64,000 nt of DNA from Leptodontidium sp. MPI-SDFR-AT-0119 (taxonomy: Eukaryota > Ascomycota > Leotiomycetes > Helotiales > Leptodontidiaceae). The stretch lies in contig JAHLEZ010000002.1 of the NCBI GenBank assembly GCA_020726505.1, positions 4,464,001 to 4,528,000 on the forward strand, given 5' to 3'. The position numbers were made by a program, and so were the translations under genes. Within the stretch, counting starts at the first letter, position 1; the number at the start of each line of letters is the position of its first letter. The notes beneath the pieces were generated by a model. It searched no databases, was not told the origin of the DNA, and saw only the letters and a list, made by a program, of their open reading frames with translations. This document shows positions 11,231 to 22,202 of this stretch, piece after piece.

Positions 11231-11768
11231 TCACCACCTGTCGCCTCGACCATAGCTATCATAGCTCCGCTCGTCTGACCGTCTTCTTCCCGACCCTGAC
11301 CCATCTCCTCGTTCCCGTTCGCCTGAGTGCCGACGATTTCGTGTCGAATCGTTGTTTCTCGACCCTCGTGATACGACGACGGGCTTGTGAAGTGGACGTT
11401 TGAGTTGCTTGTCCGACTCCTTCTTCGTCCGTGCAGCTGCTTGTTTGTCCCACACTTCCTTGGACTTGCGACAGATGTCATCGATTTGCTCCTGTTATGC
11501 GGTTAGTGTCTTGTCCAGGAGATATCATAAAGTGTTGACTCTTACGTCTGTCAAGCACTCTCCTGGTGTGGTGATGAGGAAACCGTCTTCGCCCTGGGAA
11601 TTGTGTTAGTTCAAACGGACATGAGAGGGATACGGGTTGAAAAACATCTTGAGTATATGCCCGCACTGTCGATTCAGGACCAAGGTAATATTGAATCTCC
11701 GCGATAATCACTTTCTTGTTGATATCAACATGAGGTATCCAGTATCGATTCTTCTCGGACGAAGACAT
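11231..11768 (-). CDS. Conserved short fungal protein, function unknown
   Basis: Exons 11768-11634, 11593-11546 and 11491-11231, all in phase 0, give 147 residues. The N-terminal two thirds look folded: RYWIPHVDINKKVI, a YYLGPESTVRAYT block, then GEDGFLITTPGECLTDEQI and DDICRKSKEVW. This resembles a short conserved Pezizomycotina family I remember only as uncharacterised. The C-terminal part is a basic and acidic low-complexity tail rich in Arg, Ser, Gly and Asp (RRRSDERSYDSYGRGDRW), like an RNA-binding RGG/RS-type tail. No targeting signal is seen. Start chosen at MSSSEKNRYW because the frame and splice phases agree. Confidence 0.75.
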
Positions 11769-14700
11769 GGTTTATAATAAGTATGAATGAAGAATAGCAA
11801 ATGTGATAAGATTGTAGAACAGACTTCGAGAACAGTTAAAGAAGAAGATATGTATAAAATTTCTTGTATCTGATCCTCTAAAGTTGCTGACGGGGCCGGC
11901 CGCTTAAGGTGCTCTTATACAGAGCAGAGGGGAAATTGACAGTCAGAGGCGAGAATGCCAATGGCAGGCATACGCGCCAAGGGCTCGTTTGGAACCGCTC
12001 ACCTGTTCTAAAGTCGAGACCTGGCTTGATCCACGTAGTCGATTTTGCCCGCACCCTGCATCTGGGGCAGCGAAGATTAGCTCGCCCTGATGAGGCGAAC
12101 AAACGAGGCCACTCATGATTCAGCCGTGCGCCGAGGATGGTCAACACGATGCTTGCGGCAAGCCACTATTTTGGGACCCCAACTTTTAAGAGATGCAGGA
12201 GATACCACAGAAGAGGAAATGTATAAACAGCGGTGAAACGTTGTCGCTGCATTGCATTATGCACTCAAATTTTGAGGAATTGGGAGACGAGCAATCTCTA
12301 TTCAACTGGGCGACAATTCCAAACGCCTATCTTCAATTGCCACGCAAACCCGAGATTCTTGAAGCTGCTACACAATTTTGGGCTCTTTGGACATGGATCG
12401 ATGATCTTCTCACGCAGTCTCGCCTCATCCAGTGCGATCTCCCCACTGGTCGAAATATCATATACGCTTTCCCGCGTGTGATACATAAACCAGTGATGTC
12501 CCAAGCCGAAACCAAGTTCCCAATGTTATTGATCGGCAAATGAGTGAGCCTCTAGCCATATCCTGGACTTGATCTTCATGAAGGCCTACAAATGGCACAT
12601 CCATCGCCGAAAACAAGACTCCCTTCCCAGGAGCCCCCTCGTTGAGATTCATCGTCGACTTCCTCGACAACCATCCATTTGAGCTCGCCTTAGGAAACTG
12701 GATATACTGGCTCTTCACGAACTTAACTCCGGATCAAGGGCACAAACCGACCACAATCGAACCAAAATGGCCATGGATGACTTTTTTATCACACCACGCA
12801 CACCGACTACAAAAAGAGAAATACCAAAGGGCAATCATCTGCCTAGTAGGCCTCACCTTTCTATCTTCCGTGGAGGACGCACCAGCAACACTATGCAAAG
12901 AAGCTTCCGTCAGTTCCTGTCCTCCAGCCCTGGTGATACATTGGCTGTCGGGCAAACTTCCACCAGCTATCCTGTACCAACAGATGGAAATCGCTCACGC
13001 CGCCAGGGCTTATCCGTATACCTGTACAGGCATCCAGACTCTCAGTTTTGAGGTTGCCCTTCTGTCCGAAGGGCAAGTTTTATTGCTTGTTCCGCAGGAC
13101 AAGATATCTCCAAGGACCGAGGAACGGCGAAAGCTGGAGAAAGACAACAACCCCCGCCAGGATGGGAATCTCGATCACTTGCGCCCAGCCCGGTGCTGAT
13201 TTCCGGTACTCTTTCAGCGGAAAGTGTCGTCCATTCCAAAGGGCAAAATAGCCACGACCTAGGACACATGAGGGATTTCGGGAAAATTTCTCGGACCCCA
13301 TGGCCACCACGACAGTGGCGCAAGGCTGGAACGCCTCATCCCGCACATCCGGAGAAAAACGATAACGACAAAATTGGCAATAACAATTCCATTCCTGTAA
13401 CGCGGCTCTCATTCTGGCATCGCAGCCTCTTCGATGCTATGTAGTCGGGCGTCTGTGTCGTCTCGGTTATGTCGGACATCCCTTTTCGTTCCAGCATGGC
13501 TTAGGAGAATTGAACCCATTTCGGAAATTGAAACAACGCCTTTGTCAGACACGGGTTCGAGTAGATTCCAGGGAGAATGTATCTTCAATGCCACCTCTTG
13601 TGTAATGATATCAAAGGCAGGGCGACGGTCAGGAGCAGTCGAGTCGCTTTCTGTGTCATCAGCGCTTCGGAGACAAGACCACGCCGAAGCCAGTGACAAA
13701 GTTCGTTCCTGGAAGTGCAATCAATGTGCCATTCTAAACCCACCGGTGACCGAGCAATACCGAGCTTCCTGGAATTGCTAAACGAGGGAGTATGGCAAAA
13801 GCCAATATTGAAACTAGACGCCCTGCTGAAGCTACATTCGCAAACACTTCCCATGCGCTCTAAACCCTCCCGCGACACGACAAGACTCAAGCTTCTATCT
13901 TGGTCCACGTCTTTTCACACCTATCCCTCATATCAGCGTGTTCTTGGTTACATTTCCTGGCCTTTTCTTCGACATCTGCAAGTATTCAATGCAGTACGGA
14001 ATTCCAGGGGCGAATGGAGGATTGGGGGATCTGACAGGAGATGAATTTCAGCTCAACACCGTCGCTGCAGAATCTATGTGCACTTGCTCGATGTCCTGGC
14101 ACATAATCTACCTCGGACTCCTGTCGTATCAAAACTCTGCGGTCTGCTGCCTCGCGACACCGATAATGACAGCCTAGGTGCCCTCTTCGAGCTGGCCAGT
14201 CCAATTAAGTGAAGCGATCGCCTTGGTTCTGAGTTCGAGGCGGTCTGGTGTCAGCTACAGGACATCCACGACTTGACGGCGGGAGCTGAATGGATGAGAG
14301 AGTAAATTACCTTCGCCCCATTAAGTTCCAAACACGAACGATTGTACATCCTTAAGCCACCACTAATTCTCGCCTTCCACAGGGTCGCAGTCAAGAAAGC
14401 CTTCGCCTCGACGCAGCAGCGAGCCCAAAAAAAAAAACTACTACCCCGCAAGCCCTACACATCGACAACTCACCGCCAAATCAACAGGAAGGGTAACAAG
14501 AAGCAAGAAGGGCAATTGTCTCCCCATAGCACAGTATGAGATGTAGGAAAGGGCAAAGAAAGGCCAGCGAACGGCACCACGAGAACAACAGTCCAATCCG
14601 CATCTGACGCGAATCCCACCGCCTCGCAACAGCGGATCCGAGAACAGCGAGTGGGATAGGAGATCCGGCACCAGCAGAATCAATACTTGTTCATGCAGCA

Positions 14701-15172
14701 AGACCCGGTTTCGGACCGCTCCGTCGTTCGATACAGCGAACGTCTGCAGGCACTTGCGCACGAGGTTCCGGATGTGGTTACTTGGCATGAGCGACACGAT
14801 ACACGGTAAAGGAGAGGAGAAAGAGGTGGAACCAAGTCCCTTGCTTTTAGACAATGTATTCCTAGCGATACTAGCGAGTATAATACTATGTGCATGTCCA
14901 TGATTACAAATGCTTGAACAAGATCCTATCAGAATACCAGATGTGCCCCGTCCGCCAATTCCCCAGGCTTAGCAATATGCCATGGGATATCTGTAACGCC
15001 TTTGGTAAACAAATGCAAATGCCATGGCTGATAACGCCAGCCTGGCCAATCCCTATTTTGACGCCAATCATAAATCTCCCTCCAATATAACCCCAAAACC
15101 CATAGCCGATATCCCAAGCAATAACTCCATACTCATGATTTCGTGAATTCGTTCCTCAGACTATGTCCAACC
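11769..15172. other. 3.4-kb region without an intact gene, decayed-looking coding fragments
   Basis: No splice-consistent gene could be built on either strand. On the minus strand several protein-like pieces sit in different frames and are separated by stops. They lie at 12458-12718 (APGKGVLFSAMDVPFVG), 12891-13076 (LVQDSWWKFARQPMYHQ), 13080-13412 (a hydrophobic WAQVIEIPILAGVVVFLQL segment) and 13585-13908. The longest single open frame is on the plus strand (12642-13199, 185 codons) but lacks recognisable domains. This could be a disabled membrane-protein gene or chance. Confidence is for the absence of an intact gene. Confidence 0.5.
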
Positions 15173-18100
15173 CTATGGTCTTGCTTCTTCCGTCTGTAAG
15201 GGAGGAGGCGAAGGCCCAGTTGCCGGCTCACTCTTTACGTCCACCAAATCATTGGCAACCTCCTTTTTCGGACTCTCCAGCTGGCCCATCTCGCTTGTGG
15301 GCAACGGCGTGCTGGCTCCATTCGAGGGGTTTGCAGAAGGCGCTGGCGAGTTCAGAGGAGTCTGCTGCCGCATTGGTGCATTGCTACTATTCGAATTGGA
15401 TCTTCCCATGTTGTTCATTGGCGGTCTGGGGATCGATACACCACTTGGACGATTCTGATTAAACGTGGGCCGCATGATCGTAGGGTTCGGCTTTTCTGGT
15501 CCAGTGGATTTGGCAGGCGGTTGTGGTTGAGATGCGCCTGCTTGTGTTCCACTCTGATTCGCCTGTTGGTATGATTGGGGTTGCGGTTGAGGTGGAGGCG
15601 GAGACGATATTTGGTCGCTGTGCGAACTAGTGGCACCAGCCTGCGGGAGGAGACCAATCTTTTTGAGCATGTTTTGCAGAACTTCTACAATTGGAGCCTC
15701 ATCTGGATGGCCAGGGGCATCGTCGCTACTCTGTCCAAGTACTTTGCGCACAGCACCATCTAGTATCTCGATGCCATTAGGCTTTGAAGCCATTTGAATT
15801 GCTAGAGCCTTTCTGAACGACTCAACAGCAGTCATAAGCTGCTGATTGACCGGAGCAGAGGCTGTGCTCATACCCATTTGCTGTACGGTCTGGGGCTGGC
15901 TTTGAGGAGGTGCTGGCTGTGGGGGTTGAGCCTGGTATGGGCGAGAGCTTGGTTGCGTTTGCCTTTGCTGCATTTGCGGTTGTTGTGAAGGAAACGATTG
16001 AGCGAAGTGTTGTGATTGGCTATACGGAGGGTATTGGGGTTGTCGTGCATACTGATATCCTGCTCGAGGTGCGGGTGCATCAGGTAACCCTGAATCTTGA
16101 GAGTGTCGGTTCGTTGCAATTCCTGGTTGACTACTCGATGGTCCTATTTGCCCAGTCGAGGTTCTTGGCTGACTTTGCAGAGCAGATTGAGTTGACGCGG
16201 GTCCTGACTGATTTATTTGGGCACCTGACTGGGACGCTGGAGCACCTGACTGGCTTGTCGAAGGACCAGTTTGTCCCGTTGAAGAAGCAGGCTGACTGGT
16301 TGGAGGACCTGATTGACTTGCCGGAGCACCTGATTGAATTGTCGAAGGACCGGGTTGACTTGTTGGAGAACCATGCTGAGCAGTCGAAAGACCAGGTTGA
16401 CTTGCAGGTGGACCATTTGAAGCAGCGGGCTTAGGGCCGTAAGGAGAGCTGTAAGAAGTAGAGGCCGGAGGAGCCAGTGCAGGTGGAATAGTTAAAGGGG
16501 GTTGACTGTTCATAGGAGGCTGGGATCCTGGCTGATAGAGCCCGTTCATGTGTGGTTGATGCCCCATATGCCCCATGTATGGTTGCGGCTGACCAGGACG
16601 GTAATTGGGAGGAAGTTGATGGTGCATCTGATAACCCATGGGCGGGACCATCATTCCTTGAGGAGGATAGCCTGGCATTTGATACCCAGGAGCATAGCCT
16701 GGATATATTGGCTGCATGTGTCCAGGTTGGTACGGAGGTGGAGGAGAGGCTTTCTTCTTTTTCTCTTTCTCGAAGGTGGCACCCTCTTTTATGGCCCATT
16801 TCCATCCTTTACCATCACGCTCCACCTTCTCAAAACCTTCATTTTGTCCCAAGTTATGGCGAACACTGCTCTGCCACCCAACTGTAGAAACCCTAACTAC
16901 GAAATACGGATATTTTCGCTGGATGGCCCTGTAAATTTGTGGCAATGACATTTGCTTATGCTTTGATTCTGAAAGTGCCTCATAGATGAGCTGGACGTAG
17001 TTGCAGGATGGTTTGGTGAGTTGCTCTGGAGTGAGATCCTCTTCATTGTATACTGGAGACGGCGATCGGGGCGACCTAGCGGGTTTCTGCTGCTCCTTCG
17101 GATCCCTGTTTTCACCATCACCAGCCTCGCCATCTGCTTTGGATTCCCCGTCTTTCGGTTCCTTCGGCTTCCTCTTTGTGTACTTGCGTTTCTCCCTTGG
17201 CTCTGGAGGCGTGTCCGGTCTAGGATGCTTTCGCGGACGGCCGACCTTTCTCTTCTCACCACCTTCAGGGGCAGTCTTGTTGCCAGTGTCCGCACTTGCT
17301 TGGCTGCCTGCCTCGGGTTTAGTCGCTTTCTTCGCCGTTCTGCCCTCTTTGCCCTCTTTGCCTCCTTTGCCCCCCTTGGTTTCTTTGGTTTCTTTTGGCT
17401 CTTTGGGCTCTTTGGGGACTTTCTCTTCCTTCCTGGTGGTCTTTTTAGACTCCTTTTCAAAAGCTTCTTTAGCAAGTCGCGCTGCTTTCTCTTCTCTCTG
17501 TTGCCGCTTGGATATTCCATCCTTTGGTGGGCGACCAACTCCGCGCTTCTTGGGTTCGGGGGTTATAGGTTCAGGTTCTGGCCTCAAATGCTCAAAATCA
17601 TCTTCTACTCTGTCTTCATGTTGGTCATCCTCGTTCTCTTCCTCTTCCTCTTCCACTGCCTCATCTCCATCTTCATCCGACCCTTGATCGTCGCTGTAAA
17701 GTTGAGATTGGCCGGGATCAATGACTCCGTCATCTTCCTCGTCGCTTGCCTCGTCATCCCGGTCACGGTCTTCGTCATGGTCCATGATAGGCTCATCGCC
17801 ATAGTCATCAGAGTCGCTGTCGTCGTCCAAGCCCAGAGCCTGCCGCCGCTCATTCTGGAAATCTAGACTCATCTCCTTACCAGCCATCACGTACTTCAGC
17901 CGGTCGTCACCATCAACGTCGAATTGGAGACCCGCTGCAGTGCTATCATCCTCTTCATCAGATTCCTCATCCTCATCGGCTCCTGTTTTACCAATTGGAA
18001 TGTGCTCTGGGAGTCTGAACAACAGTTCTACCGCGCCAATTTGTAAGTGACAGCCATTCGTGAGTTCGAAAATTTGGCCTTGGCTTTTGAGTTCGTCTTC

Positions 18101-19456
18101 CACAAAACAACCGTTCCTTCCCTTGACTTGGCCCTCCCATAGATTTTTTTCGAAATTGAATGCGATCAGTAAATGCTCTCTTGAAATGGCTTTCCAATCC
18201 GATGTGCTGGCAGGGTAAGGAGGGTGGATGAATAATGTGACCATCTTATGAGGGGACGGCTGGTGCTTCTCGACATCAACTCTGGCAGGGCGTTCAGAGT
18301 CCGAGTACTGATGCTGTGGAGTATCCATAGGTGGAGCCATAGAGGGTCGTCTGGATCGATGGTGTGAGGATGAGCCAGAAGACCTTGACTTCTTGAGGCG
18401 CTTGCTTGGCCTGCTGGAACCACGATCTTTCCTTCTTCGCTTTCGGTCGTGACCTTCCTCGTACTCATCCTCATCGAATTCTCTGACGAAACCACCTCTG
18501 TCACTGACGATTGACTTTGTAGCCTTGGTAGTCGAAATTCGTAAAGCCCCCGGACCATTCCTCATCTGAGCCTTTTGAAGCCGCAAGTCTCTGCCAATCA
18601 TGAGGGAGTATGAATTCAAGTAGAAGTGTCCATCGTCGAATTCGATCTTTGCGTAGCCTTGAACTTTATGGTCTACTTCCGCGACAGCTTGTTGGCCATA
18701 TTCGGAGTTGTAATACGCAGCAGCGTCTTGAAGGCTATTTTCGAACATCGTAGGGGCCGGCATAGGGACCATTGGGTCTACGCCGGTGAGCCAGTCTTCA
18801 TGGATGGGGTTCTGTCCGTCGTGAGGGATGCTAGCATGTTGAGTAGACTGCTGTAACTCCTGGCCTTGAGGAAATCCTAGGTCCGGCATGAGTTCTGGGA
18901 TGAACGCCCGGGCGTGCACCATCTGCGCCAGGATCTCTTCATTCGTGGTCAAGGCATCAATCTCAGCAGCGATACGAGATGTGTCTGGCTCTGCGACTGC
19001 TGGTGCTGTAAGAGGCTGCATTTGCGCTCCCCGCTCTTCGTTCCCCTCTGCCGTTTCTTCCCCAGCATTCGCGACCGCAACCTGCCCTTCCAGCCTTCCA
19101 CTCTGCAAGTCTTCCATGGGCGGTACGTTTTCTCCTTCAAGAGAGACTTGTTGTTGTGAATCGTTGGTTGCATTATCGGTTGTGGTGAGAGCGGCAGCTT
19201 CGCTGTTGTTGTTGTCCAGCGGATTGTCCAGCGTGTTGGTGAGAATTGCTGTAGTTGCGACCGGTTCGGCTTCTGGTTCTACCTCTCCTTCGGGGGTGGC
19301 GTTTGAAGTCATCGCTGTCAGTTTACTCCGTTGAGAAGGTGACAACTCGTTCATAGCCATGTACAGTTCGATTGGGTTGGGTTGACCAAGCGGAAAGGGT
19401 TCTGCGCCGGCCAGCTCATCAGAGATCATGAATCGGTAGACCTCGCTCTTGTCCAA
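15173..19456 (-). CDS. fhl1: FHA plus forkhead transcriptional regulator of Fhl1 type
   Basis: Intronless 1427-residue protein. Order: a Gln/Asp-rich N-terminus; an FHA domain (about 268-485) with GRD in its first half, SREHL and KGRNGCFVE in its second; an acidic stretch (495-625) of Asp/Glu runs; two AT-hook-like motifs (GRPPK near 641, GRPRK near 739) in a Lys-rich linker; a forkhead winged helix (about 815-890) including SLPQIYRAI and WQSSVRHNL; and a long Pro/Gln/Ser-rich C-terminus with SQPGPST-like repeats. FHA plus forkhead in one chain is the Fhl1 arrangement. In yeast this factor sits at ribosomal-protein promoters with Ifh1/Crf1 under TOR control. A basic Ser/Arg insertion (about 325-400) splits the FHA fold. 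A TCACGTGA palindrome lies about 33 bp upstream of the ATG. Confidence 0.92.
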   Translation of the reverse strand: MDKSEVYRFMISDELAGAEPFPLGQPNPIELYMAMNELSPSQRSKLTAMTSNATPEGEVEPEAEPVATTAILTNTLDNPLDNNNSEAAALTTTDNATNDSQQQVSLEGENVPPMEDLQSGRLEGQVAVANAGEETAEGNEERGAQMQPLTAPAVAEPDTSRIAAEIDALTTNEEILAQMVHARAFIPELMPDLGFPQGQELQQSTQHASIPHDGQNPIHEDWLTGVDPMVPMPAPTMFENSLQDAAAYYNSEYGQQAVAEVDHKVQGYAKIEFDDGHFYLNSYSLMIGRDLRLQKAQMRNGPGALRISTTKATKSIVSDRGGFVREFDEDEYEEGHDRKRRRKDRGSSRPSKRLKKSRSSGSSSHHRSRRPSMAPPMDTPQHQYSDSERPARVDVEKHQPSPHKMVTLFIHPPYPASTSDWKAISREHLLIAFNFEKNLWEGQVKGRNGCFVEDELKSQGQIFELTNGCHLQIGAVELLFRLPEHIPIGKTGADEDEESDEEDDSTAAGLQFDVDGDDRLKYVMAGKEMSLDFQNERRQALGLDDDSDSDDYGDEPIMDHDEDRDRDDEASDEEDDGVIDPGQSQLYSDDQGSDEDGDEAVEEEEEENEDDQHEDRVEDDFEHLRPEPEPITPEPKKRGVGRPPKDGISKRQQREEKAARLAKEAFEKESKKTTRKEEKVPKEPKEPKETKETKGGKGGKEGKEGRTAKKATKPEAGSQASADTGNKTAPEGGEKRKVGRPRKHPRPDTPPEPREKRKYTKRKPKEPKDGESKADGEAGDGENRDPKEQQKPARSPRSPSPVYNEEDLTPEQLTKPSCNYVQLIYEALSESKHKQMSLPQIYRAIQRKYPYFVVRVSTVGWQSSVRHNLGQNEGFEKVERDGKGWKWAIKEGATFEKEKKKKASPPPPYQPGHMQPIYPGYAPGYQMPGYPPQGMMVPPMGYQMHHQLPPNYRPGQPQPYMGHMGHQPHMNGLYQPGSQPPMNSQPPLTIPPALAPPASTSYSSPYGPKPAASNGPPASQPGLSTAQHGSPTSQPGPSTIQSGAPASQSGPPTSQPASSTGQTGPSTSQSGAPASQSGAQINQSGPASTQSALQSQPRTSTGQIGPSSSQPGIATNRHSQDSGLPDAPAPRAGYQYARQPQYPPYSQSQHFAQSFPSQQPQMQQRQTQPSSRPYQAQPPQPAPPQSQPQTVQQMGMSTASAPVNQQLMTAVESFRKALAIQMASKPNGIEILDGAVRKVLGQSSDDAPGHPDEAPIVEVLQNMLKKIGLLPQAGATSSHSDQISSPPPPQPQPQSYQQANQSGTQAGASQPQPPAKSTGPEKPNPTIMRPTFNQNRPSGVSIPRPPMNNMGRSNSNSSNAPMRQQTPLNSPAPSANPSNGASTPLPTSEMGQLESPKKEVANDLVDVKSEPATGPSPPPLQTEEARP

Positions 19457-19488
19457 GAAGTCATCCAGTCAGACCGTCAGGGATCCGT

Positions 19489-19496
19489 TCACGTGA
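19489..19496. promoter_or_regulatory. TCACGTGA E-box palindrome upstream of fhl1
   Basis: Perfect 8-bp palindrome with a CACGTG core, the binding sequence of bHLH factors such as Cbf1. It starts 33 bp before the fhl1 start codon on the minus strand. Function is inferred from sequence only. Confidence 0.4.
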
Positions 19497-20210
19497 CTGG
19501 CGTCCAGCATCTTGGGGATTAATTGTCCCCATCTTTACTTTGCTTTGCTTGATTTCCAGACTGCAGGTTGCCAATGAAATGATTTGCTGCTCTACTCTGG
19601 GAACACACAGCTCTCTTGGATTATCTATCTGTCTCTGACATGGATTTTGTCTCTCCCACGAAGCAGTCCAATGTCATTCTGACGGGTTTCCATGGTCCGG
19701 CCGAAGCAGCAATCCGTGGTTCAAAACTCCCAAAAGACATGCATTTCTTGGGACCCAGCAAAGAAAAAGATGCGGGTTTGCATCCGGTGTATTGCATTCG
19801 ACCGTTCCTTTACTTCTTTCTTTCGTCATACTTGTTTCTACTCATTTATTCCCAAGTGTCTGGGAGAGGTCTGAACGAGCACGGCTTTACGTGCCAGCAG
19901 CGGCCAAGCATTTGTCAGTATTATCCTATGTAAAATGTCTTTCCTACGTTCAGTGAGGATCTCCATCAAATGCAAGCTTTCTGATAAGTGTCTTGCTGTG
20001 GTTTTAGTTCGTTGAGCTAATACCGGCTCTTGTGTGCAAGTTCTTCAAGAGTCCACTCCATACGTCACCCTTAACGTGCTATTCGAAGAAACCAGATGAA
20101 TTGGGTCGAGATAGTCATATATCCAACCACCCTCCCTCAAGACTCTTTCCCCGGGTCCTCAGTACATTGAAATTTTCTCTTCCATAAACTCTGGCCTCAC
20201 GGAGCCTAAA
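19497..20210. other. Intergenic between fhl1 and the Cys-rich microprotein
   Basis: 714 bp upstream of the microprotein ATG on the plus strand, also upstream of fhl1. A 105-codon plus-strand frame at 19616-19933 has no coding signature that I trust. Confidence 0.5.
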
Positions 20211-20339
20211 ATGACGGGTGTACCTCTTCCTATCCCTTGGGTCTGTTTCCAGTGCGGTACCAACCAGAACCCATGTCACTGCAAAGTCGTAGGCCCAACT
20301 TTCGGCTTCTTCACTACAGTGGTACTTGCTGTATATTAA
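20211..20339 (+). CDS. 42-residue Cys-rich microprotein with hydrophobic tail
   Basis: Short open frame MTGVPLPIPWVCFQCG followed by TNQNPCHCKVVGPTFGFF and a hydrophobic end TTVVLAVY. The four cysteines have the spacing C-x2-C-x6-C-x-C, like a zinc knuckle or a disulfide-clamped head, placed directly before a possible membrane-inserting segment. The ATG follows a pyrimidine-rich leader. A GTACTT after the ACAGTG codons could be a splice donor, so the true protein may be longer. Too short to be picked up by ordinary gene finding. The ordered Cys pattern is the main argument that it is real. Confidence 0.45.
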   Translation: MTGVPLPIPWVCFQCGTNQNPCHCKVVGPTFGFFTTVVLAVY

Positions 20340-22202
20340 GGATAAGTTCTTACGGGCTGCTCGTTGTACAGAGTATTGATCTACGTAGCAGGTTGTATGT
20401 TGACCAGCATCGTTCTTCTGCGGATGTTGCGCGAGCGAACGTGGGAAGAAGTAAGTCTGGCCTAGCGCCTTGTTATCACGATATCGAAATATTTACGTCG
20501 ACTTCCATTTGTTAATTCCTTACCAGAATACTTGGTTCGCCGGTGGACATAAGCGGGAAAGTTAGTGATGCGATACCGATCTAGAGAGCTGGAGAGGGAT
20601 GCCGATTAAAGGATGACGGATGAGAAAGGCTCAACTACAGTATATCATACCTCAAAATTTCTTTCGAAACCAAAACAAGATGCGCACATGCTTAGGTGCA
20701 ATATACCACTTGTCAACGAGGATGAAGTGAGAAGAGTGGGTATGAGAAGGCTAATTGCTCTCTATGTTCTAAGTAGAAAGGAGACAGTAAATAGAAAGTG
20801 TAGAGCCAAGTTCAACTTTACTGAGAGTTAGGGACAAGGTAAGAAGTCGTTCCGATTCCCATCGTGAGAGAAGAACATGGGGCTCCATTAAGGTCAACGC
20901 TTCCCAGACTCTTGCATTTGTGAACTAAAATGAAGGGCACTCCTAGACCTACGCTCTCCTCCAATGCCAGACAGGCATTACAGACTATCCAGCGTCTTTC
21001 TTTCCCTCACATATTACGCACAACCTCCACAGGATTTTACTCCATCACGTGGTCGCCTAGCTGTTTACCAACAACCTGAACAACCGACGTAGGCCCAAAG
21101 CCACCAAACTACTTCCTTCTATAAGTAACCAAATAATCAATTTCCCGTCAGCCAGCCTTCAGATCGCGGTCTGTTGGTGTCGTAATTGGTTAAATCGTGC
21201 AGGTTACTTGAATATTTGCTAGCAAGTAGAGTTGGCGCAAGTCAGAACTAAACATTCAGACTGGCTCGCTCCTTGTTGGAAAGCCCTGTTCACAGAGAAA
21301 AAGATGATTCTTGAATCATCTATTTCCTTTTTTGCTAATGTTCTTTTCTAATTCTATTCCGACTGCTTCATTTTCACAGCTGGTGGTTAGGCTGTAAATT
21401 TCGTTTTTCTTTTTTCTTTTTCTTTTTCTTTTTTGAGAAAATGGAGGGAGGTGTTGTTGCTTTGCCGAGCCAAAGGATACGCCGACTTTTATCAACGTCC
21501 GACCCCCGGAACGCTTCCAGTCACGACCACGCAAGCACGGTTACGAATCCACACGGAGTTGTGTTGAAGACATGTGGTTGAGAACACAAACGTGAAGCTT
21601 CACCACAATCAAGATAACTGCGAAAGGCTATGACAAGTTCCAAAGGATTTCGAAATTTGATCAGCGGCGCTTTCATAGCTGGTAAATAGACAGGTGGCTG
21701 AGTGTCAAACTTGCTTCGCGTTTCTATCAATGTCTTAGCAGTGAACTTCATACATCCAAATTATCATGGCTTATCCGTCGCGGAGTTTTGGTGGTCTGAA
21801 TTGGCGAGGGCACTGGTACCGGGAGGGGTTTGGCTGTTCGTACTGGGTCAGGATCTAAGACATAGGGAGTGTGCCAAGGTTTCTTCGTAGGATGTAATGC
21901 TCTAGAAAATTTTCTAGCTTTCGGTGTAAGAAGGATGGTACCAGATGGGTAGAAGCTCCAAATGAGGCGCAAGACAGGTCGGGAAACATCATGAGTCATT
22001 TTTAATTGTAATCGGGCTCGTCCCTAAATTTCCCTTTAGAATCTACCTCGAGTAGCATTAGACGTTTCACGGTTACTGAGGAGTTGGATATGTCAGTCGT
22101 TGTACTTGACGCTCACGCGAATACATAAAATGCCGCAAGGGAAGTGTCTGTTTAAGTCGAAACGCCAAGTCTATGCAGTCTAAACCTCAATGCAGTTGTC
22201 GT
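20340..22202. other. Intergenic, low-complexity T/C tract
   Basis: No gene supported over about 1.9 kb. Notable only for a T-rich tract with spaced C (about 21402-21437). A segment around 21172-21210 resembles the 5' half of a tRNA (D-arm-like GGTTA) but no anticodon or T arm follows. Confidence 0.5.

Noticed and set aside
17001..17866. Plus-strand frames of 228 and 281 codons resembling membrane proteins
   Set aside because: Antisense of the acidic and Lys-rich linker of the Fhl1-type gene, whose FHA and forkhead domains prove the minus strand.
21172..21215. tRNA-like 5' half with a D-arm-like GGTTA
   Set aside because: No anticodon stem, T-loop (GTTCGA-type) or matching acceptor end follows.
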